From Paulownia fortunei (lineage: Eukaryota; Streptophyta; Magnoliopsida; Lamiales; Paulowniaceae): a DNA stretch of 64,000 nt. Of this stretch, positions 12,701-24,700 are shown in pieces. Under the pieces are notes generated by a model. That model saw only the letters and a program-made list of their open reading frames with translations, had not been told where the DNA came from and made no database searches. The stretch covers positions 930,001-994,000 of the forward strand of contig CM033113.1 in NCBI GenBank assembly GCA_019321725.1, in the 5' to 3' direction. A program made the translations under genes and the position numbers. The first letter of the stretch is position 1. Each line of letters opens with the position of its first letter.

Positions 12701-15700
12701 TTTGCAGATGTAAAATCAACTTTTGCAGCAATGAATAAAATCACGAAAATAAAGCAACCAACTAGAGTAATTTCAGAGGAGAGTTTGGGACTGGAACCTT
12801 TGTGTAATGAGGTAGTTATCGCTACTATATACACTATCAAAATGCTCTTCTCAACACACGACAACAGCTATTTACAACTTATTTTGAAAATTTGCTTGAG
12901 AAATTACCTGTTGACTATATTTTACTGATGAACCATAGATTTTTTTATTTTTATTTTTTCGGAATTCTTTCTAAGCAGCCTGTGACTATAATCTCTCTGA
13001 TTAACAAGAAGTTTAGAAAAGCTGTCGATGTTGGAAGAAAATTTGAAGATCTGTCTATTTAGTACCTATATTGGTTTGTTGAGTTACTTTTTAAACTGGT
13101 CAGATGCGATTAAGTTTGTTTTCGCAGTTTTGTGCATTACTCTCCCATTTGGCCATGTTAGGTTTTCTCTGTCAATCCAACTATTTTTAACTTTTACTGA
13201 ATACCTGCAATGAAAGTATAAGTGTTTTAAAAAATTGATGCATTTATCAGTTTTTATTGTATAATACATTGGAAGCCTTCTAAAGTCATAATTAGCAAAC
13301 CATTGGGATAAGCAAGAAGTGATGAATAGTAACAAATAGGGGGGGTAGGGGGGGGGGGGGGAGATTAGGCAGTACCTTGTCCAGCTTGGTGCAAGTTTGT
13401 GCCTAAAAATATTTCACTCTTTGATAAGGAACTTCTTTTGCTGGGTGAGCAACTATCTTTAGTAAGAAAAGGAAGGATGAATATATATGGGGCTAAACAT
13501 TTTTTTTTAAAGGTATGGGATCTTTTATTCATTTATATGAGTCTTTGTTGCTTCTCTTGAAATTTCTTTGTTATTGCTATGCATCAACTGAAATATGCAA
13601 CCTGTTGATTCTCCAAAAACTTTTTCTCCAGCTAATTGCATATTTTGCTGAGCGCATGATATCGGGAGAAACATTAAGGAGAAATGCCGTCATGCAGAAA
13701 AGAAACGGAGATCAGGTGCATGAATCAAATTTTTGTAGGATACTGCACATTTTTATATTTTTATGTGTAATCATGAGGCTGTCTTGATATGACAAATATT
13801 GTTCACTCTTGGTGTTGGTCACATTACTATAGACCAACCTTTGGAGTGCTTTGCCCATGAAAGGAACCTCATTTTGAGCCTTACTAGACAACACCTGCGA
13901 GAACTGTTGCATTTAAGTTGCTTCAGTTGATTTTTCTGGACTAACATCTGATGATGATTTCTGGGCAGATTGCTATCGCATTCGGTTACCGAAGGAATGA
14001 AGAGCTCGTAAGCTGCAAGTATCGTAGTATTACCAAAAGGTTTTGGCAGGTACATTCAATTAATGGTTCTTGGTTTGTGGCTGAGTTTTAGTCATTCGTC
14101 CTTGTGTCTTTTAGGTATCTTCCCACGTAAAAATAAAATGCATTACCCAACATTACTTGAGTTTCCTATTGCAGGACCTTTCTTTGGATGACTATAACGT
14201 AATTTGATGCTTCAGCTCTGTAAATCTCATAATGTTCTGCTGGTAATACAGGAATCCAATACTGAGAAGATCTTTTATGGGCTGGATGATATAAAGGAAG
14301 CAAGTGATATCATCATTGTAATCACTACTCTTCTGCTGGCTACTCTCAGTGACAATAATAACTTGACTCAACTAATTATTTTTTGATCTTATCTAAGGTT
14401 GAGGGTGAAATGGACAAGCTTGCAATGGAAGAAGCTGGCTTCAAAAATTGTGTGAGTGTTCCTGATGGTGCCCCTTCAAAAGTCTCGAATAAACCATTGC
14501 CCTCAGAAAAAGAGGTATCTATCTAGCTGTATTTTGAAATTAGCAATTCTGCTACACTAATTTTTCCTCAGTTTTAAAGAACTTACCTTTCGAAGATTAT
14601 AAGGTTTTGATTAATTGCTTGTTTGACATTAAAAATTTATTTTTGTTGCAATCTCCCCACGTTTTCTTCTATTTTCACACCGTGTAGAATTGCCCAACTT
14701 TATGATAGCTATATGTTCTGTCCTGGACAAATGTTATAAAGTTTTTGACTCATGTAACATTATTTCTATCTTCCCTAAAAAAAAATTGCCACTAGTGTTC
14801 TATCATTAACACAGGAAAATTATTTTATACATCCGCTGCACAAATTATTAGTGTAGCATATGAATGCAGTTCAGGATTTTCCTAATTTTAAGGGTAGAAC
14901 AAACACTATGATCTCATATCCGCCCGGCATTGTCAGCTGTACCTTGTCATATGCAGTTGCTGCTCCTAACAGTTACTCGATTACGAAGGTTTTCATTGTA
15001 ATATATTTTAGAGCAATGGTGGAGGAGATAGAGTCATCATTGTGGTGTTAAATAATGTCTTTTCTAATGAAACTTGTATCTGAGTGTTCCTAATTCTCTT
15101 TCTACATTTTTTTGAACCTAGGACACGAAGTATCATTATCTATGGAACTGCAAAGATTATACTGCAAAGGTTCATTATGTCATTTTTTATTTTTACTTTT
15201 TTAATTATACATGCAAATGGCCAAATGTGATGCTTTTGATTTTCTGATGTTTTTAAGGCATCTCGCATAATTCTTGCCACTGATGGTGATCCTCCCGGTC
15301 AAGCCTTAGCTGAAGAACTTGCACAGCGCTTGGGAAGAGAGAGGTTTTGTCATACTTATCCCCATATGTATTGTCAAGCATATGGTTTCTATTAAAAATC
15401 AGTAAATCTGAGGTTTCATTGATTAATCAGGTGTTGGAGAGTCAAATGGCCAAAAAAGAATGATGCAGAAAGTTTTAAAGATGCAAATGAGGTCTGATAT
15501 CCAATTTTGGACTTCCTATTTTGCTCAAAATCTTTTTAGAATTTCGAATTTCGAATCTCTGTTTTAAGTTTGTCTGTGTTGGATTTTTCTAGCTCTGTAG
15601 TTTTGAAACTGTTTAAATTGCTGCAACTTTGTGGAACTGCCGTCTTGTTTAATGCATTCTTCTGGATGCCAATCGCATCTCCAGCATATTTAAGAGTTAA

Positions 15701-16086
15701 ACGTGGGATCTGAACTTTTAGTGCTCTTGGATCCCAGAGTTTAACTTTTAAGACATCTTTGAGTTTCATTTTGTGTTCTAATTAATGCTATTTTAGAGAA
15801 TTTCACATTTTAAATGCTTACAAGCAAATGTTTCTGAATGTTTTTTATGGACCATTCTCAGAAACATCTTTCGTTAAACTATTTCAACTATTTTGCTCGT
15901 GATGTTGTCCTCTTTTGTTGCATCCGTTGTTGCCTCTTTGACTTTATCCTACACTTGTAAACACAGGTGCTTATGTATATGGGTCCTGATGCACTGAGGG
16001 AAGTCATTGAAAACTCTGAGCTTTACCAGATAAGAGGGCTCTTCAATTCCAAAGATTACTTTGATAAGAGGACCATTTTGCTGTAA
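9712..16086 (+). CDS. Primase-only TWINKLE paralogue, copy 2 (chimeric 3' end, duplicated exon 5)
   Basis: Exons: 9712-9940, 10712-10839, 12128-12183, 12255-12312, 12428-12541 (5a), 12698-12811 (5b), 13632-13715, 13969-14049, 14252-14317, 14398-14514, 15122-15169, 15258-15343, 15431-15491, 15967-16086. All phases match. The product is 415 residues with one exon 5, or 453 with both. The N-terminus is a Ser/Arg-rich transit-type peptide. The zinc ribbon is CPS-CKGG plus WNCFRTKCGW; Toprim motifs are VEGEMD and LATDGDPPG, then CWRVKWPKK. The final exon follows the full-length copy through GLFNSKDYFD, then switches to KRTILL and stop, using sequence shared with the tail of copy 1. No helicase is present. 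Expected role: organelle primase without unwinding activity. Exons and introns are close to copy 3, so these two are the younger pair. Confidence 0.82.
12428..12541 (+). other. Extra exon 5a of copy 2
   Basis: A 114-nt open segment with AG before it and GT after it, phase 0 on both sides. It encodes a version of the helical stretch between zinc ribbon and Toprim (VKSTYARRN ... EESLGLEPLCYE). It is followed 156 bp later by a second version, 5b, which is nearer to exon 5 of copy 3. Including either or both keeps the frame. Confidence 0.8.
12698..12811 (+). other. Exon 5b of copy 2, the orthodox version
   Basis: A 114-nt segment, phase 0 to phase 0, encoding AFADVKSTFAAMN ... EESLGLEPLCNE, very close to exon 5 of copy 3 at 21434-21547. 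It has a pyrimidine-bearing acceptor (GTTTCAG) like copy 3, whereas 5a has GGTTACAG. Confidence 0.8.
13339..13361 (+). repeat. Poly-G tract in intron of copy 2
   Basis: Seven G, then TA, then fourteen G. The matching place in copy 3 (near 21950) has only a run of four G, so the tract expanded in copy 2. It could form a G-quadruplex in DNA or pre-mRNA and is also a place where assemblies often err in length. Confidence 0.9.
14890..14988 (+). other. Candidate 99-nt cassette exon in intron 9 of copy 2
   Basis: An open 33-codon segment starting GRTNTMISYPPG and ending NSYSITK, with TTTTAAG before it and AAGGTTTTC after it, so both splice sites are plausible. It is phase 0 on both sides and sits between phase-0 exons 9 and 10, so inclusion would keep the frame. 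The counterpart in copy 3 differs mostly at third codon positions. Copy 1 has no room for it in its 227-nt intron. The sequence matches no family I recognise. Confidence 0.45.
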
Positions 16087-16957
16087 CCAGGTGGCTGCAG
16101 AGATTATTTGGTTTTGTTCATGGTTTGTCCATTTTGTTGCTGCTCTCATTAAAGGTGGATCAGTGGTTTTCATGTGGCTTTTTGGTCCATAGATTACTAA
16201 TCAACTGTACAATCAAATGCATGTAACCACATGAATGCAGAGGTTGTGCACCCCAGCTCTTTCTATCCTACTGATGTTTGTCAAGTGATGTCATTTCCAA
16301 CATCAAGGGTGTGTGGTTAAATTTATTTGAGAACTTTTATAAGCTTCTATATCTTATAAGAAGTTTTATAAGAATCTTATTTGAAAAATAATTTTTTTAA
16401 ATGTTAGTAATAATAATTTTGTAATTAATAAGATCAACATTAAAGGAATTTATTAAAAATCTTAAATATAAATTAGAAATTTCTTATTTTTTTAAAGGAT
16501 TTTACAAGTCCCTAACAGAATAGAGTTTATAATTTTTCTCTTAAAAATGTCTTCAAACATTTTATGTATTTTGTAGGGCTCAAACATCTTATTTTAAGGA
16601 GTTCATTAATTTATCCACACACTCTTAGTTTTGGTAAAAAAAATAAAAATTCTTTTTATATACCTAGATATATTGTCTCTTTGGTTATAATAGAGAAAAT
16701 AGAAACTATATGCATAACTACATATTGTGGGTGTTTATTCAAACTCAAAATCTGTACTCTTTTGATAATTGAAGAAGAGGAGCTAATTAGTCCGCTCATA
16801 AGTTATGTCTGATAAATGATCTCCTTCACATTGTCCCACAATTGCCGCCTATTCCTCTATTTTTGTTCTAACGGTGTCAGTCTTAGTTATTTCTGTTGGG
16901 CCACAAATTGGGCCAGGAGACCCAATAGTTTTTTACATTATGTTAGGCAGACCCAAT
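16087..16957. other. Tail of copy 2
   Basis: No gene. It holds the three blocks shared with 8611-9456, separated by an AT-rich stretch (16310-16560). The last block ends abruptly at about 16957, where the sequence joins a decayed exon-2 region. Confidence 0.6.
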
Positions 16958-17770
16958 CTTGATGTGGCTTTCTGGAACAATATTGAAGACTTTGAAGAAG
17001 CAAGCAGTGGATCCAAAACCAGCTAATATTAAGGCAGAAGTTGCAGGAAATTGATTGCAATGCTTTGTTACAATGGTTATATTTGAACGTTTTTTTTTGT
17101 GTTGAGATGACATTTTCTTTCTTGCAGTTTCAAAGAAGTCAAGTACATTAGGAGTGGAAATAGTGTTCTTTTAAGTGGTTTCAGTGTTTTTTATCAACTA
17201 TTTAAAAGTTGGACGTGTTTTAGGGGTGGTCACTGGATACTCAAGCAAGAAATGGGAAATGGGAAATGGGAAATGGGAAATGGGTAATGGGAAATGGGAA
17301 AACCTTCTAAAAGTGGTTCTCTTGTTCATGTGGTTAACCGACTCGTGGAATATTTTGTAGGCATCTTATTTGAGTTTGAAAGAGGTTTTTATGTCCTCGT
17401 GTATCAAAAATCAATGAAATATTACTAGTATCTTTTTCTGTTTCATGGACATTCTTCCTTTTGAAATTAACTCGCTTGTACCAAGCTTCAACAGCAGGTC
17501 ATCTCAAATAACCAGGGACGAGTCAACTGTGCATGGAAAATGGTGTCTTGATCCACTAATTAACTTATAGACAATCTGAAGTATATTAAGAGGGCCATTA
17601 CATGATTGATATTCCTTATGTTATGGATTCTCACTCGTATTCTTTATTTTCAAAAAAAGTAAAATCTGAAAATCCATTGATTTTTGGTTGTAGTTGTTTA
17701 AATGAGCACTTAATTTGCAAGCACATTTTTGTTTTCGTTGTTTCTCCATTACACTAAAGATAGTGATGAG
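16958..17770 (+). pseudogene. Decayed fragment of another TWINKLE-family unit (exon 2 and intron 2)
   Basis: Bases 16960-17075 match the end of intron 1 plus exon 2 of copy 2 (10692-10800), sharing GATGTGGCTTTCTGG and a GACTTTGAAGAAGCAAG-type exon. Deletions remove the GIDCNAS-like codons and break the frame. Bases 17120-17770 then follow parts of intron 2 of copy 2 (about 11120-12090), including CTTGTACCAAG and GAGTCAACTGTG, and end just before where exon 3 would start. No exon 1 or later exon is present. It is a relic of one more tandem copy joined by deletion to the tail of copy 2. Confidence 0.75.
17250..17298. repeat. 7-bp minisatellite (AAATGGG)n
   Basis: Seven head-to-tail units of AAATGGG, one with a T change. 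The homologous place in copy 2 (about 11276) has a single unit, so it arose by slippage after the unit became non-functional. Confidence 0.9.
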
Positions 17771-18772
17771 TTTCCTCATTGATAGGTTTCTTTTTTTGCT
17801 GATGGACATAGGATGGGAGAAAGTACATACCTTTTTAATACAGCAAGGAGTTCACATTTGTATAATTGATTTTGGTAATACTACATCTAGTGATGTACAT
17901 TGGGTGTGTATTTCACTATATATTCTTACAAATAGTATGTATATTTATGTGTATAACATATTATTTATGTAAATATATGGTGAAATGCACGCCCAACACT
18001 ATCAGATATAACATCTGTTGGACAAGAAGTGTTGGTTACAAAAGTTTTTAAATTTATCTATTATTAAGTTGTAAATACTAAATAATTTTTTTTCGAAAAC
18101 AGGCTTCCAACCATCAAGTTGCCTTAATGTTTTTTTTTTTGTGGGATTTGTCTCAGCAGAAACTTAGCTCCATTGCCATTACGATAATGATATCTTATTG
18201 GGGTTATCATTTTCTTTTTTTTATTTTCAAAATACAAGTAAACTAAAATATGGAAAATAAAAGAATAAATACATAATGTAAACCATTCATGAAAAATATA
18301 TACAATACACTTATCATAATTTCATTAAATTTCACTCTCGTATATCATTCGCAATTGTTCCAACGATTATGTAAATAATAGAACATAACAATTAAGACTA
18401 ATCTCCATTAGAAAGTTTGGCATGTAATCACCCTAATAAACAGACAATTAATTTTGAGTTAAGAACATCATGATTGGGCCAATTAAAAAAAAGAAGAACA
18501 AAAAAAAATGGGCCAGTGGAAGACGTCTTTAGATTGAGGGCCCATTGTTTTAAGAATAAATAAGAGTCATTTGTTTGTTTTAGGATAAATAGGCAACACA
18601 GCGATTTTAGTTCTCCAAAAGGCAAAAGAAACAAAGCCGAGAAACAATCGCCGAAAAAGGTTTCCTTGCTAAAACCCTCCTTTCTTGTTCTTCTTCTTCC
18701 ATGGAAATTCAAAGCCGTTGTTCCTCTTCTTCTACTCTTTATTAGTAAACAAGAAATCTTGAGGGAGAAGAC
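17771..18772. other. Spacer before copy 3
   Basis: AT-rich and without a recognised gene. The last 100 bp are pyrimidine-rich (CTTCTT repeats), typical of a plant 5' leader. No clear TATA box was assigned. Confidence 0.4.
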
Positions 18773-21700
18773 ATGCTTCTTTTACCACAGCGGAAACTAT
18801 TCTTGAGCCCTTATTCAAAGAGTAGCAGATTTTTTTTCATGGGCTCCAAGAATTTTCTGCTCCTCAAGTGCTCGGCCAGTCCCCCTACCCATGCACACAT
18901 ACACTCGCTCCATTCTTGTTCTTCTTCTTCACAAACCCACTTTTTCCATTCCAGTAGTAGGAAAAATCCCATCCTTTTTGCTTCTCCAAAACACTTTTCT
19001 CCAGTATATCAGAGGGCCTCTGGGTATAGTTATACCCCTATGCTGCCATGCCCATTCCCAGACCGAGTAAGTGCTCTTTCCTTTTCTTGACAATCTTGAG
19101 TATTTTCTTGGTTTTCTTGATGGCTTTACGTATTTTCCCCCTTTTTTGATAGTTGTGCCTTTTCTTTGTGTTCTTGATGTTCGTCGCTGAATATGTTCCT
19201 TTTCTCCAAGAACCCATTTATTGAAGTTAATAGTTCCAGAGGATAGTCTATATCGATGTGGACATTGTTGGAGTACTGTTGCTCATTCTGTTTGTATTTC
19301 TTGAACTTACTTTATGGAAAGGAATGGCTGGGGGCAAGTATGCCATAGCTTGTAGTTTCTCTTCTTCCTGCGTGCCTTTCTTTTTCTTTTTTGGGTGGGT
19401 GGGGGTGGGGGGAGTTGTTCTTGGAGTTTCTTTGTCCCTTTTGTGCATTCTATTTCTTGCTTTTGTGTTATTCATCTGAAGCATTATAGGATACTAATCT
19501 TTTGCTATTGCTGAACAAGACAGCCTGGACCAAGGCACAACTTAAGGTGATTACTTGAATTGAGTTGTGCTTTGTACCAGCAAGATTTAAAGGTGAAAAC
19601 TTATTGGCTTATTATCCATATCGACATGCTTGATAAGTATCTGTGTGTGTCAGGAGGCTGGCACCTATTCCCCAAAACAAAACATTATCATCAAGTTACT
19701 GGTGGATGCAACTGGACATTTGTAGGCATCTAGATGCGATCATAGAACTTATTGAATAAATTGAATAGCTTATGAATGCACAATATAAATAGGAACTTCT
19801 GTTTGAAATGGAGAAAAATCAACATAATAGTATTTGCATTTTCATATATATGTTCTAAATACTACTTTGATTTGAATGTGTAGTTCCTGGTGTCGATTTT
19901 GAGACTCTGGAGAAGCAATTGGTAGATCAAAACCAGCTTATGATATTAAGGCAGAAGTTGCAGGAAATTGGAATTGATGGCAATGCTTGTTTGCCGGGGC
20001 AATACAATGGTTTGATTTGTCCAAGTGTATGTGGTTTTGAATGTTTTTCTTCTCAGACATTTGTCATTTTTCACTTTATTTTTCTAGAAGGATTAGCATA
20101 TGTAGTAACAAACGTTTTTCCTATTACTGAATTCAACAAATGCTGTAAAACTGGACCTATTGCTCCTACTTGAAATATGGCGCTGACATGACCAAACAAA
20201 TAAAATTATTTAATTTTCTTGTGCAGTGGCATTTGTAGTTGAGTTAACACCTGCTATAATGCTATAATTGTTTGCAATGGGGCATTATCACCTTTTTACA
20301 CTAGTTTTTTGTGTCTAGCATGGCAATGTATCTTTTTATGCTAAGCGGAAATGCTTGTTTGGCACAATAATTATGTAAAATTAGGAAGTGGCATTTGCAT
20401 CAGCTCCTCTAGTTATGAAGCTTCAAAGAAGAGAAGTGCATTAGGGGTGCGAATAGTATCTGCTAGTGTATTTTGATTTGAGTCAATTATCCCAGGGATG
20501 GATGAATGTAGGTGGTGGTCTATTATCAGAGATCCAAAACTGGTAAGGACTTCTCGAAAAAGTGTAAAGATATCAGGAAGAAAAATTTGCATGAAAATGT
20601 GAGGTGAGAAACAGGAAATTATATTTACGTGAAAATTTTCCTGTTCAACTGCTTTCATTCAGATGATCTATTATCCAAGCACTATTGCTGTGCCACTTCT
20701 TGAATAGTGTTGTCTGCTAAAATTGATATCAGTTGTTTTGAATGTTTGAAATCTGCCTGTGTCTGTGTGAATGCAATTTAAGTTTCTTATGAGATATGAT
20801 GATTGATCAACTTTAGAATGGAAGAAAGGAGACATTTAATCAACATTAACAGCTACTGGAACTTTGGGAGACCAAAATGTTATAAATGTTACTAGCCTTT
20901 TACCTAGCACCCTGAGGTTATAAATGTTAAAGCATCTCTCCGACCAAAATTCTACTCATTAGAAATGCTATTGAGGGTTTCACAGTTATAAATGTCAAAA
21001 GAAATCTTTATATTCTTTTTTCATCATACACTACTCTTTAGAGCGTAATATGCTGATTTAAGTAGTAGGGATTGAACAAACATATTCTTATGTCAATTTC
21101 TTTTTTTTCATTCTATTGGGTCACTGGCATTGCTGGCTTTGCAGTGTAGAGGTGGGGATTCACAGGAGAAGAGCTTATCTCTTCATATCACAGAGGATGG
21201 GTAATTTCCTATATTATGTGTGCATAATTTGTTGTCTCTGGTCTGTTTTATCTTTTGTTTAGTTTCAAGGGCTGTGTAGTAATATGTGCCTGTATGTCAT
21301 AGGGGAGCTGCAGTGTGGACCTGCTTTCGGGCTAAATGCGGGTGGAAGGGCACTACCCGTGTAAGCTTCTGAATTAAGCTGGCTAAACACTTCTATTGAT
21401 GCTATTCTCATTCTCTTGCTCTTGTGGTTTCAGGCCTTTGCAGATGTAAAATCAACTTATGCAAGAATGAATACAACCACGAAAATAAAGCAACCAACTA
21501 GAGTAATCACAGAGGAGAGTTTGGGACTGGAACCTTTGTGTAATGAGGTAGACAACAGCTTTTAACGAACTTATTTTTAGAAGTCTGCTTTGGAAATTAC
21601 CTGTTGATTATATTTTACTGATGACGTGTAGAAAATTTGATTGCGGAATTCTTTCTAAGCAGCCTGTGAATATAGACTCTCTGATTGACAACAATTTTAG

Positions 21701-24700
21701 AAGATCTGTGGATGTGGGAATTTTGATGGTGTGTCTGTTTAATACCTATATTTGTTTGTTGAGTTACTTTTTGAACTGGTCAGATGTGGCTAAGTTTGTT
21801 TTTGCCATTTACATTACTCTCCTCTTTGGACTTGTTACGTTTTCTCTGTTGAGCCAATTATTTTTATATTCTATGTACATTGGAAGCCTTATAAAGTCAT
21901 GATTAGCAAACCATTGGGATGGTAGCAGAAGTGATGAATAGTGACGAATAGGGGTAGATTATGCAGTAGCCTGTCCAGTTTGGTGCAAGTTTTTTAATTT
22001 TTTTTAATCTTTAAAATGCACCTGTTTTTGCTGGTAAGCATCAATCTTGAGTAAGAAAAGGAAGGATGAATATATATGGGCCTATTTTTTTTTTAAAGGT
22101 ATGGGATATTTTATTCATTTATATGAGTCTATGTTGCTTCCCTTGAAATTCTATGTTATTGCCATGCATCAACTGAAATATGCATTATGCAACCTGTTGA
22201 TTCTCCTTCAACCTTTTCTCCAGCTACTTGCATATTTTGCTGAGCGCATGATATCAGGAGAAACATTACGGAGAAATGCCGTCATGCAGAAAAGAACGGG
22301 GATCAGGTGCATGAATCGTATTTTTTTCAGGATACTGCACATTAATATATTGTTATGTGTAATCATGAGGCTGTATTGACATGGCAAATATTGTTCAGTC
22401 TTAGTGTTGTTCACATTGTTGTAGAATCTGCCATCCCAACAATTGGAGTGCTTTGCCCATGAATGGAACATCATTTTGAGCCTTCTTAGAGAACCTCCTT
22501 CGAGGACTGTTGCATTTAAGTTGCCTAAAATTGTGTAACAGTTGATTTTGCTGGACTAACTTCTGATGATGATTTGTGGGCAGATTGCTATTGCGTTCAC
22601 TTACCTAAGGAATGAAGAGCTTGTAAGCTGCAAGTATCGTGATATTACCAAAAAATTTTGGCAGGTACATTCAATTAATGGTTCTTGTTTGTGCCTGAGT
22701 TTTAGTTATTCGTCTTTGTGTTTTTTAAGTATCTTCCTATGTAAAAATAAAATGTGTTGCCGTTCATTACTTGAGTTTCCTATTGCAAATCTTTCTTTGA
22801 CTGACAATAATGTAATTTGATGCTTCGACACTGTAGATCTCTTAATGTTCTGCTGGTAATACAGGAAGCCAATACTGAAAAGATCTTTTATGGACTGGAT
22901 GATATAAAGGAAGCAAGTGATATCATCATTGTAATCACTACTCTTCTGCTGGCTACATTCAATTACAGTAACTTGACTCACAGCTAATTATTTTCTGATC
23001 CTCTTGTAGGTTGAGGGTGAAATGGACAAGCTTGCAATGGAAGAAGCTGGCTTCAAAAATTGTGTGAGTGTTCCTGATGGTGCCCCTCCAAAGGTCTCGA
23101 ATAAGGCGTTGCCCTCAGAAGAAGAGGTATCTGTCTAGCTGTATTTTGAAATTAGCTATTCTGCTACATCTACTTTTTCCTCAGTTTTAAAGAACTTATC
23201 TTTCGAAGATCAGAAGCTTTTGATTAATTACGTGTTTGACATTTATAATTGATACTTGTTGCAATCACTCCGTCTTCTATTTCCTCACCAGGTAGGTCTT
23301 TCAATTGCCCAAATACATGATCTATTGTTTGTTCTATCCTGTAAATTTGTTATACGGTTTTTGACTCATGTAATATTATTTCTATCTTCCGTTAAGAATT
23401 TGCTGCTTGTGTTGTATCATTAACATGGGAAAATATTTTATACATCCGCTGCACAAATTTTTAGTGCAGCATATGAATAGAGTTCATGATTTTTCTAAAT
23501 TTAAGGGTAGAACAAACACTACGATCTCATACTCACCAGGTATTGTCAGCTGCACCTTGTCATATGCAGTTGCTGCACATAACAGTTACTCCATCACAAA
23601 GGTTTTTTAATGTGATATATTTCAGAGCAATAGTGGAGTAGAGAGAGTCATCATTATGGTGTTAAATAGTGTTTTTTCTAATGAAACTTGTATACGAGTG
23701 TTCCTAATTCTCTTTTTACGTATTTTTTGAAGCTAGGACACGAAGTATCAATATCTATGGAACTGCAAAGATTATACTGCAAAGGTTCATTATGTCAATT
23801 TTTTATTTATATTTTTAAATTGCACAGGCAAATGGAAAAATGTGATGCATTTGATTTTTTGATGTTTTTTAAGGCATCTCGCATAATTCTTGCCACTGAT
23901 GGTGATCCTCCTGGTCAAGCCTTAGCTGAAGAACTTGCGCGGCGTTTGGGAAGAGAAAGGTTTTGTCATACTTATCCTCATGTGTATTATCAATCATATG
24001 GTTTCGACATGAAAGTTTAGTAAATCTGAGGCTTCATTGGTTAATCAGGTGTTGGAGAGTCAAATGGCCAAAAAAGAATGACGCCGAAAGTTTTAAAGAT
24101 GCAAATGAGGTCTGATATCCAATTTTTTTACTTTCTATTTTTCTCAAAATATGTTTAGAATTTTGCATTTCTGTTTTAAGTTTATCTGTGTTTGAGTTTT
24201 CTAGCTCTATAGTTTTGAAACTGTTTAAATTGCTGCAGCCTTATGGAACTGCTGTCTTGTTTAATGCATTCTTCTGGATGCCTATCCCATCTCCAGCATA
24301 TTTAATAGTTAAACGTGGAATTTGAACTTTTTGTGCTCTTGGATACCATAGTTTAACTTTTTGGACATATTTGAGTATTATTTTTGTGTTCTAATTAATG
24401 CTATTTTAGAGAATTTTTCACATTTTAAATGATTACGAGCATATGTTTCTGTATGTTATTTATGGACCATTCTCAGAAGCATCTTTTGTTAAACTATCTC
24501 AACTATTTTGCTCTTGATGTTGTCCTCTACTTGTTGCATAAGGTTTTGCCACTTTGATTGTATCCGACACTTACAATACAGGTGCTTATGTATATGGGTC
24601 CTGATGCACTGAGGGAAGTCATTGAAAACGCTGAGCTTTATCCAATACGAGGTCTATTCAATTTCAAAGATTACTTTGATGAGATTAATGACTACTATCA

